The notes under the pieces: model-generated
Database searches by the model: none
What the model was told of the DNA's origin: nothing
What the model saw: only the letters and a program-made list of their open reading frames with translations
Assembly: GCA_029255685.2 (NCBI GenBank)
Contig: CM055319.2
Span: forward strand, 27,623,568-27,687,567
Reading direction: 5' to 3'
Source of the DNA: Silene conica
Taxonomy: Eukaryota > Streptophyta > Magnoliopsida > Caryophyllales > Caryophyllaceae
Length of the DNA: 64,000 nucleotides
Shown here: positions 47,386 to 61,500 of the stretch, one piece after another
How the letters are laid out: each line of letters starts with the position of its first letter
Numbering within the stretch: the first letter of the stretch is position 1
Translations under genes and position numbers: made by a program

Positions 47386-48609
47386 TGTAACACCCCTATT
47401 TATTTAAGAGCCTTTAGCAAGACATTCTCAAATAAGTAAAGCCGTTACCATCTCGGAATATCCGAGGTAGTGAATAACAAAGTAAGCAAACCAAAGTACT
47501 TTACATAAAAACTGATTAAATTTTAACTTGATATTACAACAACTACGAGAACCAAACTTTGATAAAAATAAAAGTACAACTGAAGATATCTAAGTGTGAT
47601 CTAACTCTAAGTAGGTCCAAGCCATGTCTCTCTCCATGCCCAAGCTCCCAATCCATCAGTCACCGACCTGTAAAATCTACTCCCCATTCCGGATCATCGT
47701 AGGTGTCACACGAATACACAGGGTCAACCGCGAGGTTGAGTAGAAAGATAAATAAGACAACAATATAATATACTCCGCACCGATCCAACGCCAAATAAAC
47801 TCCGCACCGATCCAACACCAAATAAACTCCGCACCGATCACAAGACCCATTACCTCCACACCAATCACAAGACCCAATATACTCCGCACCAGTCACAAGA
47901 CCCAATATACTCCACACCAATCACAAGACCCAATATACTCCACACCAGTCAAAAGACCCAATATACTCCACACCAGTCACAAGACCCAATATACTCCGCT
48001 CCATATCACAAGACCCATTATTCGTCACATCGTATCGTGTCACAGAATTATTCAATCAAATAAAGCAATATATCAATCATTCAATATAATAAGATGAGCA
48101 TTGTTAACATTGATTAATAATCAAATAACTCATCAACAGGCATACGGTATTCCCCTACCTCAACTTGCAGAAAGACAGTCAATAGCTCCAAAAGATGTTC
48201 CCCGCGGAAACCGTCACCTAAACATATAATACTTAACGATCAACAACCCATACCAAGCCCTATACTTAAAATCGTAACACTGTGTCGAATTTCTTAACTT
48301 TCTAAAATTGGAAAGTTTCCCAAAGTAGAAACTTTCCCGAAATAGCAACTTCACCAAAATAGTAACTTCCCGACTCATATGGTCTCATAAACAAAGCAAC
48401 ATAAGAATTTACAAACTTTACTATTTAAGGATTTACTAATTGTAGCAAGAACTCAAATGAGCAAATATTACTAACTCAAATGATAAAACAATGTTCATTA
48501 ACAAGTATATTTATCATAGCAACTTCTAAACATAGATATACACTAATAATATCACTAATCACAACATTAGTAATATTAACAACATTAACAATAATAAAAT
48601 AATCCACTT
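47386..48609 (-). repeat. Boundary unit 1 of the array
   Basis: It differs from all other units: it lacks the GAT duplication (GTGTGATCTAAC rather than GTGTGATGATCTAAC) and reads AAAGCCGTT and ATTTTAACTT where the others have AAAGCTGTT and ATTTAAACTT. The left LTR of B also lacks the GAT duplication, so unit 1 keeps the original state there. It is still linked to the full primer-binding site. Confidence 0.93.
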
Positions 48610-49000
48610 TGTAACACCCCTATTTATTTAAGAGCCTTTAGCAAGACATTCTCAAATAAGTAAAGCTGTTACCATCTCGGAATATCCGAGGTAGTGAATA
48701 ACAAAGTAAGCAAACCAAAGTACTTTACATAAAAACTGATTAAATTTAAACTTGATATTACAACAACTACGAGAACCAAACTTTGATAAAAATAAAAGTA
48801 CAACTGAAGATATCTAAGTGTGATGATCTAACTCTAAGTAGGTCCAAGCCATGTCTCTCTCCATGCCCAAGCTCCCAATCCATCAGTCACCGACCTGTAA
48901 AATCTACTCCCCATTCCGGATCATCGTAGGTGTCACACGAATACACAGGGTCAACCGCGAGGTTGAGTAGAAAGATAAATAAGACAACAATATAATATAC

Positions 49001-49228
49001 TCCGCACCGATCCAACGCCAAATAAACTCCGCACCGATCCAACACCAAATAAACTCCGCACCGATCACAAGACCCATTACCTCCACACCAATCACAAGAC
49101 CCAATATACTCCGCACCAGTCACAAGACCCAATATACTCCACACCAATCACAAGACCCAATATACTCCACACCAGTCAAAAGACCCAATATACTCCACAC
49201 CAGTCACAAGACCCAATATACTCCGCTC
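49001..49228. repeat. 27-28-bp minisatellite inside each array unit (shown in unit 2)
   Basis: About eight degenerate copies: three of the type CCGATCCAACGCCAAATAAA (27 bp), followed by others of the type CACAAGACCCAATATACTCC (28 bp). Equivalent blocks are in the left LTR of B (32468-32700) and, with another unit, in C. Confidence 0.9.
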
Positions 49229-49445
49229 CATATCACAAGACCCATTATTCGTCACATCGTATCGTGTCACAGAATTATTCAATCAAATAAAGCAATATAT
49301 CAATCATTCAATATAATAAGATGAGCATTGTTAACATTGATTAATAATCAAATAACTCATCAACAGGCATACGGTATTCCCCTACCTCAACTTGCAGAAA
49401 GACAGTCAATAGCTCCAAAAGATGTTCCCCGCGGAAACCGTCACC

Positions 49446-49465
49446 TAAACATATAATACTTAACG
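49446..49465 (-). promoter_or_regulatory. Candidate TATA region repeated in each array unit (shown in unit 2)
   Basis: The minus strand reads GTTAAGTATTATATGTTTAG, the counterpart of TATTTATAGG in A and C. If it works, each unit carries a promoter pointing left toward the interior of B. Sequence evidence only. Confidence 0.3.
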
Positions 49466-49542
49466 ATCAACAACCCATACCAAGCCCTATACTTAAAATC
49501 GTAACACTGTGTCGAATTTCTTAACTTTCTAAAATTGGAAAG

Positions 49543-49593
49543 TTTCCCAAAGTAGAAACTTTCCCGAAATAGCAACTTCACCAAAATAGTAAC
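49543..49593. repeat. Three 17-bp subrepeats inside each unit (shown in unit 2)
   Basis: TTTCCCAAAGTAGAAAC, TTTCCCGAAATAGCAAC and TTCACCAAAATAGTAAC are head to tail with no spacer. They are also present in the left LTR of B, so they predate the array. No such run is evident in the LTRs of A or C. Confidence 0.85.
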
Positions 49594-52500
49594 TTCCCGA
49601 CTCATATGGTCTCATAAACAAAGCAACATAAGAATTTACAAACTTTACTATTTAAGGATTTACTAATTGTAGCAAGAACTCAAATGAGCAAATATTACTA
49701 ACTCAAATGATAAAACAATGTTCATTAACAAGTATATTTATCATAGCAACTTCTAAACATAGATATACACTAATAATATCACTAATCACAACATTAGTAA
49801 TATTAACAACATTAACAATAATAAAATAATCCACTTTGTAACACCCCTATTTATTTAAGAGCCTTTAGCAAGACATTCTCAAATAAGTAAAGCTGTTACC
49901 ATCTCGGAATATCCGAGGTAGTGAATAACAAAGTAAGCAAACCAAAGTACTTTACATAAAAACTGATTAAATTTAAACTTGATATTACAACAACTACGAG
50001 AACCAAACTTTGATAAAAATAAAAGTACAACTGAAGATATCTAAGTGTGATGATCTAACTCTAAGTAGGTCCAAGCCATGTCTCTCTCCATGCCCAAGCT
50101 CCCAATCCATCAGTCACCGACCTGTAAAATCTACTCCCCATTCCGGATCATCGTAGGTGTCACACGAATACACAGGGTCAACCGCGAGGTTGAGTAGAAA
50201 GATAAATAAGACAACAATATAATATACTCCGCACCGATCCAACGCCAAATAAACTCCGCACCGATCCAACACCAAATAAACTCCGCACCGATCACAAGAC
50301 CCATTACCTCCACACCAATCACAAGACCCAATATACTCCGCACCAGTCACAAGACCCAATATACTCCACACCAATCACAAGACCCAATATACTCCACACC
50401 AGTCAAAAGACCCAATATACTCCACACCAGTCACAAGACCCAATATACTCCGCTCCATATCACAAGACCCATTATTCGTCACATCGTATCGTGTCACAGA
50501 ATTATTCAATCAAATAAAGCAATATATCAATCATTCAATATAATAAGATGAGCATTGTTAACATTGATTAATAATCAAATAACTCATCAACAGGCATACG
50601 GTATTCCCCTACCTCAACTTGCAGAAAGACAGTCAATAGCTCCAAAAGATGTTCCCCGCGGAAACCGTCACCTAAACATATAATACTTAACGATCAACAA
50701 CCCATACCAAGCCCTATACTTAAAATCGTAACACTGTGTCGAATTTCTTAACTTTCTAAAATTGGAAAGTTTCCCAAAGTAGAAACTTTCCCGAAATAGC
50801 AACTTCACCAAAATAGTAACTTCCCGACTCATATGGTCTCATAAACAAAGCAACATAAGAATTTACAAACTTTACTATTTAAGGATTTACTAATTGTAGC
50901 AAGAACTCAAATGAGCAAATATTACTAACTCAAATGATAAAACAATGTTCATTAACAAGTATATTTATCATAGCAACTTCTAAACATAGATATACACTAA
51001 TAATATCACTAATCACAACATTAGTAATATTAACAACATTAACAATAATAAAATAATCCACTTTGTAACACCCCTATTTATTTAAGAGCCTTTAGCAAGA
51101 CATTCTCAAATAAGTAAAGCTGTTACCATCTCGGAATATCCGAGGTAGTGAATAACAAAGTAAGCAAACCAAAGTACTTTACATAAAAACTGATTAAATT
51201 TAAACTTGATATTACAACAACTACGAGAACCAAACTTTGATAAAAATAAAAGTACAACTGAAGATATCTAAGTGTGATGATCTAACTCTAAGTAGGTCCA
51301 AGCCATGTCTCTCTCCATGCCCAAGCTCCCAATCCATCAGTCACCGACCTGTAAAATCTACTCCCCATTCCGGATCATCGTAGGTGTCACACGAATACAC
51401 AGGGTCAACCGCGAGGTTGAGTAGAAAGATAAATAAGACAACAATATAATATACTCCGCACCGATCCAACGCCAAATAAACTCCGCACCGATCCAACACC
51501 AAATAAACTCCGCACCGATCACAAGACCCATTACCTCCACACCAATCACAAGACCCAATATACTCCGCACCAGTCACAAGACCCAATATACTCCACACCA
51601 ATCACAAGACCCAATATACTCCACACCAGTCAAAAGACCCAATATACTCCACACCAGTCACAAGACCCAATATACTCCGCTCCATATCACAAGACCCATT
51701 ATTCGTCACATCGTATCGTGTCACAGAATTATTCAATCAAATAAAGCAATATATCAATCATTCAATATAATAAGATGAGCATTGTTAACATTGATTAATA
51801 ATCAAATAACTCATCAACAGGCATACGGTATTCCCCTACCTCAACTTGCAGAAAGACAGTCAATAGCTCCAAAAGATGTTCCCCGCGGAAACCGTCACCT
51901 AAACATATAATACTTAACGATCAACAACCCATACCAAGCCCTATACTTAAAATCGTAACACTGTGTCGAATTTCTTAACTTTCTAAAATTGGAAAGTTTC
52001 CCAAAGTAGAAACTTTCCCGAAATAGCAACTTCACCAAAATAGTAACTTCCCGACTCATATGGTCTCATAAACAAAGCAACATAAGAATTTACAAACTTT
52101 ACTATTTAAGGATTTACTAATTGTAGCAAGAACTCAAATGAGCAAATATTACTAACTCAAATGATAAAACAATGTTCATTAACAAGTATATTTATCATAG
52201 CAACTTCTAAACATAGATATACACTAATAATATCACTAATCACAACATTAGTAATATTAACAACATTAACAATAATAAAATAATCCACTTTGTAACACCC
52301 CTATTTATTTAAGAGCCTTTAGCAAGACATTCTCAAATAAGTAAAGCTGTTACCATCTCGGAATATCCGAGGTAGTGAATAACAAAGTAAGCAAACCAAA
52401 GTACTTTACATAAAAACTGATTAAATTTAAACTTGATATTACAACAACTACGAGAACCAAACTTTGATAAAAATAAAAGTACAACTGAAGATATCTAAGT

Positions 52501-55500
52501 GTGATGATCTAACTCTAAGTAGGTCCAAGCCATGTCTCTCTCCATGCCCAAGCTCCCAATCCATCAGTCACCGACCTGTAAAATCTACTCCCCATTCCGG
52601 ATCATCGTAGGTGTCACACGAATACACAGGGTCAACCGCGAGGTTGAGTAGAAAGATAAATAAGACAACAATATAATATACTCCGCACCGATCCAACGCC
52701 AAATAAACTCCGCACCGATCCAACACCAAATAAACTCCGCACCGATCACAAGACCCATTACCTCCACACCAATCACAAGACCCAATATACTCCGCACCAG
52801 TCACAAGACCCAATATACTCCACACCAATCACAAGACCCAATATACTCCACACCAGTCAAAAGACCCAATATACTCCACACCAGTCACAAGACCCAATAT
52901 ACTCCGCTCCATATCACAAGACCCATTATTCGTCACATCGTATCGTGTCACAGAATTATTCAATCAAATAAAGCAATATATCAATCATTCAATATAATAA
53001 GATGAGCATTGTTAACATTGATTAATAATCAAATAACTCATCAACAGGCATACGGTATTCCCCTACCTCAACTTGCAGAAAGACAGTCAATAGCTCCAAA
53101 AGATGTTCCCCGCGGAAACCGTCACCTAAACATATAATACTTAACGATCAACAACCCATACCAAGCCCTATATTTAAAATCGTAACACTGTGTCGAATTT
53201 CTTAACTTTCTAAAATTGGAAAGTTTCCCAAAGTAGAAACTTTCCCGAAATAGCAACTTCACCAAAATAGTAACTTCCCGACTCATATGGTCTCATAAAC
53301 AAAGCAACATAAGAATTTACAAACTTTACTATTTAAGGATTTACTAATTGTAGCAAGAACTCAAATGAGCAAATATTACTAACTCAAATGATAAAACAAT
53401 GTTCATTAACAAGTATATTAATCATAGCAACTTCTAAACATAGATATACACAAATAATATCACTAATCACAACATTAGTAATATTAACAACATTAACAAT
53501 AATAAAATAATCCACTTTGTAACACCCCTATTTATTTAAGAGCCTTTAGCAAGACATTCTCAAATAAGTAAAGCTGTTACCATCTCGGAATATCCGAGGT
53601 AGTGAATAACAAAGTAAGCAAACCAAAGTACTTTACATAAAAACTGATTAAATTTAAACTTGATATTACAACAACTACGAGAACCAAACTTTGATAAAAA
53701 TAAAAGTACAACTGAAGATATCTAAGTGTGATGATCTAACTCTAAGTAGGTCCAAGCCATGTCTCTCTCCATGCCCAAGCTCCCAATCCATCAGTCACCG
53801 ACCTGTAAAATCTACTCCCCATTCCGGATCATCGTAGGTGTCACACGAATACACAGGGTCAACCGCGAGGTTGAGTAGAAAGATAAATAAGACAACAATA
53901 TAATATACTCCGCACCGATCCAACGCCAAATAAACTCCGCACCGATCCAACACCAAATAAACTCCGCACCGATCACAAGACCCATTACCTCCACACCAAT
54001 CACAAGACCCAATATACTCCGCACCAGTCACAAGACCCAATATACTCCACACCAATCACAAGACCCAATATACTCCACACCAGTCAAAAGACCCAATATA
54101 CTCCACACCAGTCACAAGACCCAATATACTCCGCTCCATATCACAAGACCCATTATTCGTCACATCGTATCGTGTCACAGAATTATTCAATCAAATAAAG
54201 CAATATATCAATCATTCAATATAATAAGATGAGCATTGTTAACATTGATTAATAATCAAATAACTCATCAACAGGCATACGGTATTCCCCTACCTCAACT
54301 TGCAGAAAGATAGTCAATAGCTCCGAAAGATGTTCCCCGCGGAAACCGTCACCTAAACATATAATACTTAACGATCAACAACCCATACCAAGCCCTATAC
54401 TTAAAATCGTAACACTGTGTCGAATTTCTTAACTTTCTAAAATTGGAAAGTTTCCCAAAGTAGAAACTTTCCCGAAATAGCAACTTCACCAAAATAGTAA
54501 CTTCCCGACTCATATGGTCTCATAAACAAAGCAACATAAGAATTTACAAACTTTACTAATTAAGGATTTACTAATTGTAGCAAGAACTCAAATGAGCAAA
54601 TATTACTAACTCAAATGATAAAACAATGTTCATTAACAAGTATATTAATCATAGCAACTTCTAAACATAGATATACACTAATAATATCACTAATCACAAC
54701 ATTAGTAATATTAACAACATTAACAATAATAAAATAATCCACTTTGTAACACCCCTATTTATTTAAGAGCCTTTAGCAAGACATTCTCAAATAAGTAAAG
54801 CTGTTACCATCTCGGAATATCCGAGGTAGTGAATAACAAAGTAAGCAAACCAAAGTACTTTACATAAAAACTGATTAAATTTAAACTTGATATTACAACA
54901 ACTACGAGAACCAAACTTTGATAAAAATAAAAGTACAACTGAAGATATCTAAGTGTGATGATCTAACTCTAAGTAGGTCCAAGCCATGTCTCTCTCCATG
55001 CCCAAGCTCCCAATCCATCAGTCACCGACCTGTAAAATCTACTCCCCATTCCGGATCATCGTAGGTGTCACACGAATACACAGGGTCAACCGCGAGGTTG
55101 AGTAGAAAGATAAATAAGACAACAATATAATATACTCCGCACCGATCCAACGCCAAATAAACTCCGCACCGATCCAACACCAAATAAACTCCGCACCGAT
55201 CACAAGACCCATTACCTCCACACCAATCACAAGACCCAATATACTCCGCACCAGTCACAAGACCCAATATACTCCACACCAGTCACAAGACCCAATATAC
55301 TCCACACCAGTCAAAAGACCCAATATACTCCACACCAGTCACAAGACCCAATATACTCCGCTCCATATCACAAGACCCATTATTCGTCACATCGTATCGT
55401 GTCACGGAATTATTCAATCAAATAAAGCAATATATCAATCATTCAATATAATAAGATGAGCATTGTTAACATTGATTAATAATCAAATAACTCATCAACA

Positions 55501-58500
55501 GGCATACGGTATTCCCCTACCTCAACTTGCAGAAAGACAGTCAATAGCTCCGAAAGATGTTCCCCGCGGAAACCGTCACCTAAACATATAATACTTAACG
55601 ATCAACAACCCATACCAAGCCCTATACTTAAATTCGTAACACTGTGTCGAATTTCTTAACTTTCTAAAATTGGAAAGTTTCCCAAAGTAGAAACTTTCCC
55701 GAAATTGCAACTTCACCAAAATAGTAACTTCCCGACTCATATGGTCTCATAAACAAAGCAACATAAGAATTTACAAACTTTACTATTTAAGGATTTACTA
55801 ATTGTAGCAAGAACTCAAATGAGCAAATATTACTAACTCAAATGATAAAACAATGTTCATTAACAAGTATATTTATCATAGCAACTTCTAAACATAGATA
55901 TACACTAATAATATCACTAATCACAACATTAGTAATATTAACAACATTAACAATAATAAAATAATCCACTTTGTAACACCCCTATTTATTTAAGAGCCTT
56001 TAGCAAGACATTCTCAAATAAGTAAAGCTGTTACCATCTCGGAATATCCGAGGTAGTGAATAACAAAGTAAGCAAACCAAAGTACTTTACATAAAAACTG
56101 ATTAAATTTAAACTTGATATTACAACAACTACGAGAACCAAACTTTGATAAAAATAAAAGTACAACTGAAGATATCTAAGTGTGATGATCTAACTCTAAG
56201 TAGGTCCAAGCCATGTCTCTCTCCATGCCCAAGCTCCCAATCCATCAGTCACCGACCTGTAAAATCTACTCCCCATTCCGGATCATCGTAGGTGTCACAC
56301 GAATACACAGGGTCAACCGCGAGGTTGAGTAGAAAGATAAATAAGACAACAATATAATATACTCCGCACCGATCCAACGCCAAATAAACTCAGCACCGAT
56401 CCAACACCAAATAAACTCCGCACCGATCACAAGACCCATTACCTCCACACCAATCACAAGACCCAATATACTCCGCACCAGTCACAAGACCCAATATACT
56501 CCACACCAATCACAAGACCCAATATACTCCACACCAGTCAAAAGACCCAATATACTCCACACCAGTCACAAGACCCAATATACTCCGCTCCATATCACAA
56601 GACCCATTATTCGTCACATCGTATCGTGTCACAGAATTATTCAATCAAATAAAGCAATATATCAATCATTCAATATAATAAGATGAGCATTGTTAACATT
56701 GATTAATAATCAAATAACTCATCAACAGGCATACTGTATTCCCCTACCTCAACTTGCAGAAAGACAGTCAATAGCTCCGAAAGATGTTCCCCGCGGAAAC
56801 CGTCACCTAAACATATAATACTTAACGATCAACAACCCATACCAAGCCCTATACTTAAAATCGTAACACTGTGTCGAATTTCTTAACTTTCTAAAATTGG
56901 AAAGTTTCCCAAAGTAGAAACTTTCCCGAAATAGCAACTTCACCAAAATAGTAACTTCCCGACTCATATGGTCTCATAAACAAAGCAACATAAGAATTTA
57001 CAAACTTTACTATTTAAGGATTTACTAATTGTAGCAAGAACTCAAATGAGCAAATATTACTAACTCAAATGATAAAACAATGTTCATTAACAAGTATATT
57101 TATCATAGCAACTTCTAAACATAGATATACACTAATAATATCACTAATCACAACATTAGTAATATTAACAACATTAACAATAATAAAATAATCCACTTTG
57201 TAACACCCCTATTTATTTAAGAGCCTTTAGCAAGACATTCTCAAATAAGTAAAGCTGTTACCATCTCGGAATATCCGAGGTAGTGAATAACAAAGTAAGC
57301 AAACCAAAGTACTTTACATAAAAACTGATTAAATTTAAACTTGATATTACAACAACTACGAGAACCAAACTTTGATAAAAATAAAAGTACAACTGAAGAT
57401 ATCTAAGTGTGATGATCTAACTCTAAGTAGGTCCAAGCCATGTCTCTCTCCATGCCCAAGCTCCCAATCCATCAGTCACCGACCTGTAAAATCCACTCCC
57501 CATTCCGGATCATCGTAGGTGTCACACGAATACACAGGGTCAACCGCGAGGTTGAGTAGAAAGATAAATAAGACAACAATATAATATACTCCGCACCGAT
57601 CCAACGCCAAATAAACTCCGCACCGATCCAACACCAAATAAACTCCGCACCGATCACAAGACCCATTACCTCCACACCAATCACAAGACCCAATATACTC
57701 CGCACCAGTCACAAGACCCAATATACTCCACACCAGTCACAAGACCCAATATACTCCACACCAGTCAAAAGACCCAATATACTCCACACCAGTCACAAGA
57801 CCCAATATACTCCGCTCCATATCACAAGACCCATTATTCGTCACATCGTATCGTGTCACGGAATTATTCAATCAAATAAAGCAATATATCAATCATTCAA
57901 TATAATAAGATGAGCATTGTTAACATTGATTAATAATCAAATAACTCATCAACAGGCATACGGTATTCCCCTACCTCAACTTGCAGAAAGACAGTCAATA
58001 GCTCCGAAAGATGTTCCCCGCGGAAACCGTCACCTAAACATATAATACTTAACGATCAACAACCCATACCAAGCCCTATACTTAAAATCGTAACACTGTG
58101 TCGAATTTCTTAACTTTCTAAAATTGGAAAGTTTCCCAAAGTAGAAACTTTCCCGAAATAGCAACTTCACCAAAATAGTAACTTCCCGACTCATATGGTC
58201 TCATAAACAAAGCAACATAAGAATTTACAAACTTTACTAATGAAGGATTTACTAATTGTAGCAAGAACTGAAATGAGCAAATATTACTAACTCAAATGAT
58301 AAAACAATGTTCATTAACAAGTATATTAATCATAGCAACTTCTAAACATAGATATACACTAATAATATCACTAATCACAACATTAGTAATATTAACAACA
58401 TTAACAATAATAAAATAATCCACTTTGTAACACCCCTATTTATTTAAGAGCCTTTAGCAAGACATTCTCAAATAAGTAAAGCTGTTACCATCTCGGAATA

Positions 58501-61500
58501 TCCGAGGTAGTGAATAACAAAGTAAGCAAACCAAAGTACTTTACATAAAAACTGATTAAATTTAAACTTGATATTACAACAACTACGAGAACCAAACTTT
58601 GATAAAAATAAAAGTACAACTGAAGATATCTAAGTGTGATGATCTAACTCTAAGTAGGTCCAAGCCATGTCTCTCTCCATGCCCAAGCTCCCAATCCATC
58701 AGTCACCGACCTATAAAATCTACTCCCCATTCCGGATCATCGTAGGTGTCACACGAATACACAGGGTCAACCGCGAGGTTGAGTAGAAAGATAAATAAGA
58801 CAACAATATAATATACTCCGCACCGATCCAACGCCAATTAAACTCCGCACCGATCCAACACCAAATAAACTCCGCACCGATCACAAGACCCATTACCTCC
58901 ACACCAATCACAAGACCCAATATACTCCGCACCAGTCACAAGACCCAATATACTCCACACCAATCACAAGACCCAATATACTCCACACCAGTCAAAAGAC
59001 CCAATATACTCCACACCAGTCACAAGACCCAATATACTCCGCTCCATATCACAAGACCCATTACTCGTCACATCGTATCGTGTCACAGAATTATTCAATC
59101 AAATAAAGCAATATATCAATCATTCAATATAATAAGATGAGCATTGTTAACATTGATTAATAATCAAATAACTCATCAACAGGCATACGGTATTCCCCTA
59201 CCTCAACTTGCAGAAAGACAGTCAATAGCTCCGAAAGATGTTCCCCGCGGAAACCGTCACCTAAACATATAATACTTAACGATCAACAACCCATACCAAG
59301 CCCTATACTTAAAATCGTAACACTGTGTCGAATTTCTTAACTTTCTAAAATTGGAAAGTTTCCCAAAGTAGAAAATTTCCCGAAATAGCAACTTCACCAA
59401 AATAGTAACTTCCCGACTCATATGGTCTCATAAACAAAGCAACATATGAATTTACAAACTTTACTAATTAAGGATTTACTAATTGTAGCAAGAACTCAAA
59501 TGAGCAAATATTACTAACTCAAATGATAAAACAATGTTCATTAACAAGTATATTAATCATAGCAACTTCTAAACATAGATATACACTAATAATATCACTA
59601 ATCACAACATTAGTAATATTAACAACATTAACAATAATAAAATAATCCACTTTGTAACACCCCTATTTATTTAAGAGCCTTTAGCAAGACATTCTCAAAT
59701 AAGTAAAGCTGTTACCATCTCGGAATATCCGAGGTAGTGAATAACAAAGTAAGCAAACCAAAGTACTTTACATAAAAACTGATTAAATTTAAACTTGATA
59801 TTACAACAACTACGAGAACCAAACTTTGATAAAAATAAAAGTACAACTGAAGATATCTAAGTGTGATGATCTAACTCTAAGTAGGTCCAAGCCATGTCTC
59901 TCTCCATGCCCAAGCTCCCAATCCATCAGTCACCGACCTGTAAAATCTACTCCCCATTCCGGATCATCGTAGGTGTCACACGAATACACAGGGTCAACCG
60001 CGAGGTTGAGTAGAAAGATAAATAAGACAACAATATAATATACTCCGCACCGATCCAACGCCAATTAAACTCCGCACCGATCCAACACCAAATAAACTCC
60101 GCACCGATCACAAGACCCATTACCTCCACACCAATCACAAGACCCAATATACTCCGCACCAGTCACAAGACCCAATATACTCCACACCAATCACAAGACC
60201 CAATATACTCCACACCAGTCAAAAGACCCAATATACTCCACACCAGTCACAAGACCCAATATACTCCGCTCCATATCACAAGACCCATTATTCGTCACAT
60301 CGTATCGTGTCACAGAATTATTCAATCAAATAAAGCAATATATCAATCATTCAATATAATAAGATGAGCATTGTTAACATTGATTAATAATCAAATAACT
60401 CATCAACAGGCATACGGTATTCCCCTACCTCAACTTGCAGAAAGACAGTCAATAGCTCCGAAAGATGTTCCCCGCGGAAACCGTCACCTAAACATATAAT
60501 ACTTAACGATCAACAACCCATACCAAGCCCTATACTTAAAATCGTAACACTGTGTCGAATTTCTTAACTTTCCAAAATTGGAAAGTTTCCCAAAGTAGAA
60601 ACTTTCCCGTAATAGCAACTTCACCAAAATAGTAACTTCCCGACTCATATGGTCTCATAAACAAAGCAACATAAGAATTTACAAACTTTACTAATTAAGG
60701 ATTTACTAATTGTAGCAAGAACTCAAATGAGCAAATATTACTAACTCAAATGATAAAACAATGTTCATTAACAAGTATATTAATCATAGCAACTTCTAAA
60801 CATAGATATACACAAATAATATCACTAATCACAACATTAGTAATATTAACAACATTAACAATAATAAAATAATCCACTTTGTAACACCCCTATTTATTTA
60901 AGAGCCTTTAGCAAGACATTCTCAAATAAGTAAAGCTGTTACCATCTCGGAATATCCGAGGTAGTGAATAACAAAGTAAGCAAACCAAAGTACTTTACAT
61001 AAAAACTGATTAAATTTAAACTTGATATTACAACAACTACGAGAACCAAACTTTGATAAAAATAAAAGTACAACTGAAGATATCTAAGTGTGATGATCTA
61101 ACTCTAAGTAGGTCCAAGCCATGTCTCTCTCCATGCCCAAGCTCCCAATCCATCAGTCACCGACCTGTAAAATCTACTCCCCATTCCGGATCATCGTAGG
61201 TGTCACACGAATACACAGTGTCAACCGCGTGGTTGAGTAGAAAGATAAATAAGACAACAATATAATATACTCCGCACCGATCCAACGCCAAATAAACTCC
61301 GCACCGATCCAACACCAAATAAACTCCGCACCGATCACAAGACCCATTACCTCCACACCAATCACAAGACCCAATATACTCCGCACCAGTCACAAGACCC
61401 AATATACTCCACACCAATCACAAGACCCAATATACTCCACACCAGTCAAAAGACCCAATATACTCCACACCAGTCACAAGACCCAATATACTCCGCTCCA

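Noticed and set aside
49001..49228. CRISPR-like regular repeats
   Set aside because: Repeats are contiguous and degenerate with no unique spacers, in a plant retroelement LTR.
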